From Thermoplasmata archaeon (GTDB lineage Archaea; Thermoplasmatota; E2; DHVEG-1), in contig JAHWGK010000004.1 in the NCBI GenBank assembly GCA_020054495.1, positions 1-64,000 of the forward strand: a stretch of 64,000 nucleotides of DNA, in the 5' to 3' direction. The notes beneath the pieces are model-generated. The model was not told the DNA's origin, did not search any database, and saw only the letters and a program-made list of their open reading frames with translations. The position numbers and the translations under genes are program-made. Of the stretch, positions 58,408 to 64,000 are shown piece by piece (the stretch's first letter is position 1; every line of letters starts with the position of its first letter).

Positions 58408-58614
58408 GACTTTCACATCATAAACTTAACATATTTGTTAAATATTCTAAGTGTATAATGGTTTGTTTGGTATATAAAATTAATGTCTTAGATTATTAAT
58501 TCTAAAACACTTTATTGAAAAATTTTCACTTAGATACCTAAAGTAAATAGCGTCGTTAGCTTATTTTTAAAAATATAGACGAAGGTGTTAAAAAATAGTC
58601 ATTTATATTGATTA

Positions 58615-59226
58615 ATGATTTCGATGGAATTAAAATATACCAAAGATATAATTAATTTTGATAATAAGGTATTGACAAAACTTGATAAATTTGTAATTGA
58701 TTTCATAGATATCTTAAGTAAACATTGTAATTATGTAATTATTAGTGGTTATATTCCTATACTTTTTGGTAGAACAAGAGGCACTGAGGATGTGGACGTT
58801 TTTATAGAGCATATTGATAAAAAAACGTTCGTTAATTTTTACAATAATTTAGTTAAAAACAATTATTATTTTTTAAATCCAGAAAACGAAAATGGTCTTT
58901 ATGAAATGTTAACAGAAAAACTAGGAATCAGAGCTGCAAAAAAAGATACCATTGTTCCTAATATTGAAATGAAATTTATTAAAGATGATATTGATAATTT
59001 TACATTAAAAAACCATGTAAAAGTTATATTAAATAAAAAATTTAATTTTTTCATTTCTCCAATTGAAATTGAAATACCATATAAATTATATCTTGGGAGT
59101 GAAAAAGATATTGAAGATGCCTTGTATCTTTGGGATATTTTTCTAGAAAATCTTGATAAAAAACTTATGAACAGGTTTATGAACGAACTAAATGTTTCCG
59201 GTGAACAATATGGAATTAAAATTTGA
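58615..59226 (+). CDS. Nucleotidyltransferase-fold protein of unknown role
   Basis: The 203-aa protein has VIISGYIPILFGRTRGTEDV with DVF following, a G-x-x-x-x-x-FGR-x-R-x-T-x-D-V-D pattern of minimal or AbiEii-like nucleotidyltransferases, at about residues 43-62. The C-terminal half is Lys/Ile-rich with the segment YKLYLGSEKDIEDALYLWDIF, matching the K..R.KD..D helix of toxin-type transferases. A small gene starts inside its last codons, so the two form a cassette, possibly a toxin-antitoxin pair. It lies beside the AbiE system but on the opposite strand. Confidence 0.75.
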   Translation: MISMELKYTKDIINFDNKVLTKLDKFVIDFIDILSKHCNYVIISGYIPILFGRTRGTEDVDVFIEHIDKKTFVNFYNNLVKNNYYFLNPENENGLYEMLTEKLGIRAAKKDTIVPNIEMKFIKDDIDNFTLKNHVKVILNKKFNFFISPIEIEIPYKLYLGSEKDIEDALYLWDIFLENLDKKLMNRFMNELNVSGEQYGIKI

Positions 59227-59446
59227 TAAAGAAAAAAACTTTCAAGAACGACTTTGGTTTCTACATCTATATTCCAACTGGGTGAAAAAAGTTCCAAACG
59301 AGGTTTGGAGTCGTCAACATGCAGATTTTATTAATAGTCTCTTTTTAAATGGACAAAACTATGGTCTTTCTCCTAAGAAATATTTAGAAATGGTTGCTGC
59401 TGGTAGAAAAATAAGAAAAAAAGGTTTAATTAAGAAAGTCTTTTAA
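59210..59446 (+). CDS. Small protein paired with the nucleotidyltransferase
   Basis: The 78-aa basic protein (WVKKVPNEVWSRQHADFINSLF... KKYLEMVAAGRKIRKKGLIKKVF) begins at the ATG at 59210 with CCGGTGA as ribosome-binding site, inside the end of the upstream gene. The track's 59192 start is less likely. The family is not recognised. Coupling to a nucleotidyltransferase suggests an antitoxin or partner protein, which is inference only. Confidence 0.7.
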   Translation: MELKFDKEKNFQERLWFLHLYSNWVKKVPNEVWSRQHADFINSLFLNGQNYGLSPKKYLEMVAAGRKIRKKGLIKKVF

Positions 59447-59485
59447 ACGAATGTTATATCTATATATTAAGAAAGGTGGATGGGG

Positions 59486-59884
59486 ATGCAGGATGATCCG
59501 ATTGCATTAGTGTTATATGACTTGCTAAAACTTGATGATATTTTAGGTTGTATGGTTGCTCGTCAAAATATGATTAGCGTAATGCCTGATCAGAGTAAGT
59601 TTGATCCTCAAGTAATGGAACTATGGGATATAATCAAACGAGCAATGGATGACGTGTTTGGAGTGATTCGTGAATATTCTCAAGCAGGACTTGGTGAAAT
59701 GGAGTTTAGGCTTCAGGATTATGAAGTATTATTTTACATCTTACCGGATACAGAAAATGCTCTTGTTGCTATTGTTCCAGCTCTTGCGAATAAGGGTCTA
59801 TTAGAAGTTGAAATGGAAAACGCTCGTCGTGAGATTATTAATTTAATGGAAAAACAAGAAAATGAAAGATTAGCTATTGTTTAA
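59486..59884 (+). CDS. Roadblock/LC7-like domain protein
   Basis: The 132-aa protein starts LVLYDLLKLDDILGCMVARQ and continues with the alternating beta-alpha pattern (VLFYILPDTENALVAIVPALAN) of Roadblock/MglB-type regulators of small GTPases. The fold assignment rests on pattern only. GGTGGAT is placed 6-7 bases before the ATG at 59486, so the track's ATG at 59480, which overlaps it, is rejected. It is followed within 20 bases by the FIST gene, suggesting one signalling operon. Confidence 0.6.
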   Translation: MQDDPIALVLYDLLKLDDILGCMVARQNMISVMPDQSKFDPQVMELWDIIKRAMDDVFGVIREYSQAGLGEMEFRLQDYEVLFYILPDTENALVAIVPALANKGLLEVEMENARREIINLMEKQENERLAIV

Positions 59885-59903
59885 TTATTGGAGGGGATGA
59901 ACT

Positions 59904-61181
59904 ATAGCTGAGTTTGAAGCAGCAGTCGGGATGTCCCGAAAGTGGGATGCAAGAGAAGCAGGTAAAGAAGTAGCTAGAAATACAATTAAAAAGCTTAAGG
60001 TTCCTCCTGATTTTTTCCTTTTGTTTTCTACTATTCATTATGAAAAACATGGTGGATTTGAGGAGTTTCTAAAAGGAATATGGGAAGTATTACCAGAAGG
60101 GACACCACTTATTGGAGGAACAGTTGCAGGATTTATAAATCCATATGGATGTTATACAAGAGGTGTAACTGCTATAGCTGTATCTTATCCAAATATGGAT
60201 GTTGCTATAGGATTTGGAAAGGGTACTAAAAGGAATCCAAAGAAATCTGCAAAAAAATGTGCAGAAATGATTAAAAATAAACTAAAAAATTCAAAATATT
60301 CAAATAAATTTATTTTTGACATAATCTCTGGGGGATTAGTTCCCAAAATACCAGGTATGGGGAGAAAGAAAGTAATAAAAGGTTTAACAAGTAAATTGGC
60401 AATTTATCTATCAAATTTTTCATTATTCATTTTTCAAAAGGGGGTTGGTCGTGAAGAAGAGGTATTAAATGAATTTTCAAAATATTTTAATGATTATTAT
60501 ATTTTACATTTTTCTTCAATGGATGATGGTAGAGCAATGAGTAATTATCAATTTTTAAACAAAACAGTTGAAACAAATATGATAGTAGCATTTGGTATAT
60601 CTATTGATATGAAAATGAGTGTGAATTCAAGTCTTAATCTAAAAGAAATAAAAAAGTTTGATGTTAATAAATTAAGTAAAGACGGTAGGATTATTCATGA
60701 GATAAATGGCAAACCTGCTGCTGAAGAGTTTCTTAATTTACTTGGTTGGCCTGAACATTATTTAGATGAAAGACTGTTTAAAAGAACGTTTTTCTACCCT
60801 CTTGGGTTTAAAAAAAATGATGAATGGATCGCAGAAATTGTAGGAATAGTTCCTGGTAAATCTATAACAGTTTTGCATAAAATCTATAATAAGGAAATGG
60901 CAATTTTATCTGCTAGTGGGAAAAATTTAATAGAGGCTGTACGAAATAATCTAAGTAATATAGGTTGTGAAAATTCTTTAATAGGTGTCATCTCAACTTG
61001 TGATGGGAGATTAGAAGCTTTAGGTTCACAAGTTTTTAAAGTTCAAGACGAAATTATAAAATTTTTCAATAACAAACCCTTTATCGCTTTATATTGTGGA
61101 GGCGAAGGTGCAAAGAAACCTCATGAGAATATTAAATATGGAAATGTTACTTTTAACACTTTTATTTTAAAAAATAAATAG
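59904..61181 (+). CDS. FIST-domain sensory protein, probably starting at ATA
   Basis: FIST N and C domains make up this protein of about 425 aa; related proteins sense small ligands such as amino acids upstream of signalling pathways. Motifs are EGTPLIGGTVAGFINPYGCYTRGV with TAIAV (N domain), PAAEEFLNLLG (linker) and, in the C domain, LIGVISTCDGRLEALGSQ and a final IALYCGGEGA. The ORF track begins at the ATG at 59931, but the in-frame upstream codons read AEFEAAVG, the expected first strand of FIST. GGAGG at 59890-59894 lies 9 bases before an ATA codon at 59904. No ATG, GTG or TTG is available in that stretch, so initiation at ATA is suggested. Confidence 0.8.
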   Translation: MAEFEAAVGMSRKWDAREAGKEVARNTIKKLKVPPDFFLLFSTIHYEKHGGFEEFLKGIWEVLPEGTPLIGGTVAGFINPYGCYTRGVTAIAVSYPNMDVAIGFGKGTKRNPKKSAKKCAEMIKNKLKNSKYSNKFIFDIISGGLVPKIPGMGRKKVIKGLTSKLAIYLSNFSLFIFQKGVGREEEVLNEFSKYFNDYYILHFSSMDDGRAMSNYQFLNKTVETNMIVAFGISIDMKMSVNSSLNLKEIKKFDVNKLSKDGRIIHEINGKPAAEEFLNLLGWPEHYLDERLFKRTFFYPLGFKKNDEWIAEIVGIVPGKSITVLHKIYNKEMAILSASGKNLIEAVRNNLSNIGCENSLIGVISTCDGRLEALGSQVFKVQDEIIKFFNNKPFIALYCGGEGAKKPHENIKYGNVTFNTFILKNK

Positions 61182-61190
61182 GTTTATTCA

Positions 61191-62258
61191 TTACCATCCA
61201 ATTTTATTAGATAGGTCATATGCTTTATAAAGATCTAAATATTTACGATAAAAAATAATACTCTTTATTGTTGCTAAAAATGTAACACCATCTCTAAATG
61301 GCTCCATATGTGATTGAAGTTCTGTATTATCCATAGTTTTCAATTTTTCAAATGCTTTCAGGAAAATATCAGAAGAAAAATCAGATTTTAACCATTCTTT
61401 TTCATAATTATCTGGTTTTCCTACAACAATAGATTTAGCTGCATATTTACCCGCAACCATTGCTGGTCTAATACCTCCTTTTGTAATAGCATTTGTTTGA
61501 CCTGCTGCATCTCCTAACAAAAGAATCCTACCAAGAGAATATTTTTTAACTCCGCCGAAGCTTAAAAATCTGCTTTGTTTCGTTAAAATTTTTTCTTTTG
61601 GTTTAAATTTCTCTTTTTTTATGAATGGAAACCCAATTTTTACGTTATCTTCATGTGGAAATTCCCAAAGGTAATCTCCTTTGTATTTTTCATCATAATA
61701 AAAAGATAATAAACCATGTTCCGGCTCTTTTTTTATAATGTATTGAAGAAACAGTTTTTTTCTACTTACTAAACCTAGACTTTTACCAATTGACGAGTTA
61801 GCTCCATCTGCTGCTATTACATAATCATATTCGTTATATTCATTCCCGAATTTTACTTTTACTTTATTTTTATTTTGTTTAATTGAAAGAACTCTTTTTT
61901 CTTTGTAGTTACCTCCAGATTTTTCGAATTGATTTATAATTGATTTTAGAAAAATTTCTCTATTTATAATATAACCCTTCATTTTAGTTTTAATTGAGAT
62001 ATCACCCGGGTAATATTCCATTATTGAATTTACCTTTTCAACTAATCCATCTAATTTTAATGGATTTAAATCTTCAAGTAATTCTTCCCTTATTGCTTCT
62101 CCACACATATCATGATATATAGAGTATCTCTTTGGATCCAATTTGTCTACTAACTCAACTTCGATATTATTATCTCTATCAAAATGTTTAAGAAAATAAG
62201 CAGCACTAGATCCTCCAGGTCCAGCACCAACGACAAGAACATTACAATCTTTTTTCAT
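61191..62258 (-). CDS. Geranylgeranyl reductase family flavoprotein
   Basis: The 355-aa protein has an N-terminal FAD-binding VVGAGPGGSSAAYFLK (about 10-25), a conserved DMCGEAIREE, and the C-terminal FAD motif LLLGDAAGQTNAITKGGIRP near residue 250, typical of digeranylgeranylglycerophospholipid reductases. These saturate isoprenoid chains of archaeal membrane lipids, and some need a dedicated ferredoxin as electron donor; a ferredoxin gene lies 1.3 kb away at 63590. No Shine-Dalgarno is seen, so the transcript is probably leaderless. Its stop is 10 bases from the convergent FIST gene. Confidence 0.87.
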   Translation of the reverse strand: MKKDCNVLVVGAGPGGSSAAYFLKHFDRDNNIEVELVDKLDPKRYSIYHDMCGEAIREELLEDLNPLKLDGLVEKVNSIMEYYPGDISIKTKMKGYIINREIFLKSIINQFEKSGGNYKEKRVLSIKQNKNKVKVKFGNEYNEYDYVIAADGANSSIGKSLGLVSRKKLFLQYIIKKEPEHGLLSFYYDEKYKGDYLWEFPHEDNVKIGFPFIKKEKFKPKEKILTKQSRFLSFGGVKKYSLGRILLLGDAAGQTNAITKGGIRPAMVAGKYAAKSIVVGKPDNYEKEWLKSDFSSDIFLKAFEKLKTMDNTELQSHMEPFRDGVTFLATIKSIIFYRKYLDLYKAYDLSNKIGW

Positions 62259-62343
62259 ATTTATTATTACAATAAAAAACCGATTTAAAATATCTTCGAA
62301 TTTTTGATTGTAAAATAGATTTTTAGTAAATAATAATAAGGAG

Positions 62344-62355
62344 TTTTATATATAA
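62344..62355 (+). promoter_or_regulatory. TATA-like element upstream of the acetyltransferase-like gene
   Basis: TTTTATATATAA stands about 80-90 bases before the CTG start at 62434. A transcript beginning near 62380 would carry the GGAGG at 62421-62425. Confidence 0.45.
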
Positions 62356-62433
62356 TAGAATCAAACTAGCTAAATAAAGAAAATGTAATAACTTATATTG
62401 TTATATTAATTATCGATAAAGGAGGAAAGAATT

Positions 62434-63561
62434 CTGACAATCAAGATAATTAAATATGAAGATAAGTTTGAAAAAGATGCTTTAAAACTTTTTTATCAAT
62501 CTGTTTTTCATAATCGCAAGGAATTTGAATATGCACGATTACCTTCTTGGTATCATCGTTATTCTTTAGAAAATGACAATATTATTCGTCTTGCTGTTGA
62601 AGATGATAAAATCATTGGTACACTTGGATTAATATCTTACTCAGGACATTATCAAAGTAAAAAATCGAAATTAGGATTTTTTGTTGATAATTGTGTACTA
62701 CCTGAATATGAATATGAAGAAGTTATGATAAAGTTATTTGAAAGTATAGAAAAAGAAGCAAAAAAATCTAAAATTGATTTTATTTTAGGTTGGGATTATA
62801 AAACGAAAACTGAATTAAATAAACCCCTCTACAAAAAAATGGATTATTCAATTATTGATGGTATTAATTGGTTTGGTGGTGGAACAAAGCATGTAGATGC
62901 TTTTTATGTGAACGATTTTAGACTTTTTATCCTATGGAAGTTTTTATTGAAATTGGTATCTTATAAACAATATCGTAACGAAAAAAAGTTAAAACCATTA
63001 AGCAATGAAAAAATAAGAAAAATGAAAGAAAATGACATACCACAAATAGTTGAGTTAATAAATTCTCAAAATAAAAAAATGGAATTCTCACCAATATACA
63101 CAGCTGATTTACTTGAAAAAATTATAAAAAAATATCAAGCTAAAGGTTATGTGGTTGAATTAAAAAATAAAATAATCGGTGTAATTATCCTCTTTTATGC
63201 TCCTTGGAGTGGTTGGATGTACGGAAAACCAGAATATTCAAAATCTTATGGTTTCCTATTAATAAAACATTCATTAGAATTTGCAATTAAACAAGATTTT
63301 TCAGAAAAAATTGCTCCGCATTTACTTTTTAGAGCTATGAAAGATGAAAATAAAAAAGGATATTTTATGTTAGTCGATGTCTTTGATCGCAGAATCGATT
63401 GGTTAAGAAAAGCTTTTTTAGATATTGGAGCAGATGAACTACCATATGATTTTGGAACAATTATTATAAAAAACCTGTCTGGAAAAAAAGTTGAATTAAA
63501 GAAACCTATTTATATCCCTACCAACCTTGTTATAAGCCCATATATTTCAAAAGATTATTAA
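62434..63561 (+). CDS. Two-domain GNAT-like acetyltransferase, probably starting at CTG
   Basis: The ORF track starts at 62725, but the frame is open upstream and codes for a further 97 residues (TIKIIKYEDKFEKDALKLF... IIRLAVEDDKIIGTLGLISY), the first half of a GNAT fold. A GGAGG at 62421-62425 lies 8 bases before an in-frame CTG (62434), with an ATT one codon earlier and no ATG. The full protein is then 375 aa with a second GNAT-like half at about 190-290 (NDIPQIVELINSQ... VELKNKIIGVIILFY). Substrate unknown. Downstream, 28 bases away, is the ferredoxin gene on the same strand. Confidence 0.75.
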   Translation: MTIKIIKYEDKFEKDALKLFYQSVFHNRKEFEYARLPSWYHRYSLENDNIIRLAVEDDKIIGTLGLISYSGHYQSKKSKLGFFVDNCVLPEYEYEEVMIKLFESIEKEAKKSKIDFILGWDYKTKTELNKPLYKKMDYSIIDGINWFGGGTKHVDAFYVNDFRLFILWKFLLKLVSYKQYRNEKKLKPLSNEKIRKMKENDIPQIVELINSQNKKMEFSPIYTADLLEKIIKKYQAKGYVVELKNKIIGVIILFYAPWSGWMYGKPEYSKSYGFLLIKHSLEFAIKQDFSEKIAPHLLFRAMKDENKKGYFMLVDVFDRRIDWLRKAFLDIGADELPYDFGTIIIKNLSGKKVELKKPIYIPTNLVISPYISKDY

Positions 63562-63589
63562 AATAACATCTTATCCTGATAATGTAATT

Positions 63590-63769
63590 ATGATTAAAAT
63601 TATAAAAGAAAAATGTATAAGTTGCATTGCATGTATTTCTGCTTGTCCTCATGATTGTATACGAGTAGATGGGCTTTTTGTTAGTTTTAAAGATAACGGT
63701 TTTTGTAATAATTGTGATGAAAAATATTGTAAAGTGCTTTGTCCTACGGGTGCTATTATCTTGGATTAA
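63590..63769 (+). CDS. Small dicluster [4Fe-4S] ferredoxin (not in the ORF track)
   Basis: Direct translation of 63590-63769 gives 59 aa with CISCIACISACP (C9, C12, C15, C19) and CNNCDEKYCKVLCP (C39, C42, C47, C51). These are the eight ligands of two [4Fe-4S] clusters, with a slightly longer second motif (CxxCxxxxCxxxCP). An extra Cys is at 23. The ATG directly follows the acetyltransferase-like gene. It could deliver electrons to the nearby geranylgeranyl reductase, as neighbouring ferredoxins do in some methanogens, but the gene order here does not prove this. The 81-aa minus-strand ORF at 63530-63775 is its shadow. Confidence 0.88.
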   Translation: MIKIIKEKCISCIACISACPHDCIRVDGLFVSFKDNGFCNNCDEKYCKVLCPTGAIILD

Positions 63770-64000
63770 TTTCAATTTTTAAGTCTTTTTCATCAATTAA
63801 TTTTCTTGCATAATCTAGAAGTTCTTCTGATTTTTTATATTTTAATGCATTTTCCAGTTCTTTTCCATCCCAATCAATAATTTCTAATTCAAGCATTGAT
63901 ATAAGTATAGTTTTAACATCGATATCTAAATCTTTTGAGATAATACTACTAATATTATCTTTTATTTTTACCGTTTTTCTTCCTTCTGTTCCAATAAAAC
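63756..64000 (-). CDS. C-terminal end of an unidentified gene, cut by the window edge
   Basis: The minus strand is open from the window end to a TAA at 63758-63756, giving about 80 residues (TVKIKDNISSIISKDLDIDV... ELLDYARKLIDEKDLKIEINPR). Base composition and the Lys/Glu/Ile-rich text resemble real genes here. It overlaps the end of the ferredoxin gene by 14 bases. The family is not recognised. Confidence 0.55.
   Translation of the reverse strand, partial: FIGTEGRKTVKIKDNISSIISKDLDIDVKTILISMLELEIIDWDGKELENALKYKKSEELLDYARKLIDEKDLKIEINPR

Noticed and set aside
59897-59911. Short ATG-AAC-TAT-AGC-TGA frame as an attenuating leader peptide
   Set aside because: Its ATG is only 2 bases from GGAGG, too near for initiation; it overlaps the ATA start and is more simply chance.
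63530-63775. 81-aa minus-strand ORF
   Set aside because: It is antisense to the ferredoxin, whose eight Cys ligands are plainly encoded on the plus strand.

Overview
The window is AT-rich DNA of an archaeon, most likely a euryarchaeon in the broad sense. The evidence is ribosomal proteins L7Ae, S28e and L24e in one operon, an archaeal-type PheT, RadB, a DRG-family GTPase, a split transketolase, a geranylgeranyl-reductase-type flavoprotein, GGAGG/GGTG ribosome-binding sites and TATA boxes. The set of secreted cysteine peptidases (C25 gingipain-like, C1 papain-like) and M28 peptidases, together with giant Asn/Thr/Ser-rich surface proteins, resembles protein-degrading sediment archaea of the Thermoplasmatota (MBG-D type). 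That lineage call is inference. No rRNA, tRNA or CRISPR array was recognised.

Layout. 1-282: tail of a DDE transposase. 373-8655 (minus): a 375-aa secreted protein and a 2307-aa surface protein that share a C-terminal module. 8802-15525: information-processing genes (pheT, a TtuA/NcsA-type tRNA thiolation enzyme, a tandem-wHTH regulator, an ACT-domain protein, radB, a COG2108-type radical SAM protein, rpl7ae-rps28e-rpl24e). 15784-38566: two giant surface proteins (2530 and 4951 aa), each ending in a PGF-pre-PGF-like domain, a membrane segment and a Lys-rich tail. They appear to be tandem duplicates: the gap between them holds a decayed copy of the start of the adenosine-specific kinase gene that follows the second one. 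38661-44725: metabolism (adenosine-specific kinase, pcm, carbamate kinase, DRG GTPase, two transketolase subunits, a nitrilase-type amidohydrolase). 44786-54637 (minus): a secreted-peptidase island with two M28, one C1 and two C25 enzymes, interrupted by an HTH-PAS regulator and a small membrane protein. 54761-56976: an RNase III without dsRBD and a COG1031-type radical SAM protein. 56984-59446: an AbiE toxin-antitoxin pair in unusual gene order and a second nucleotidyltransferase cassette. 59486-64000: a Roadblock-like protein with a FIST sensor protein, a geranylgeranyl reductase, a two-domain acetyltransferase-like protein, a dicluster ferredoxin absent from the ORF track, and a partial gene.

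How it fits together. The cell exports proteins by several routes: giant C-terminally anchored proteins, M28 enzymes with an N-terminal membrane segment, and cysteine peptidases that all end in PKD plus a conserved amphipathic tail (PR-x-[KR]-AI...FLQ...N[LM]F...). That tail is the best candidate here for an undescribed sorting or anchoring signal. Other points of interest are three genes whose Shine-Dalgarno sequence points to a non-standard start codon (ATA, CTG, ACG), the kinase-gene scar between the giant genes, and the roughly 18-fold GPY repeat of the 4951-aa protein. Several ORF-track starts were moved to internal ATG codons because the track accepts GTG/TTG and ignores ribosome-binding sites.
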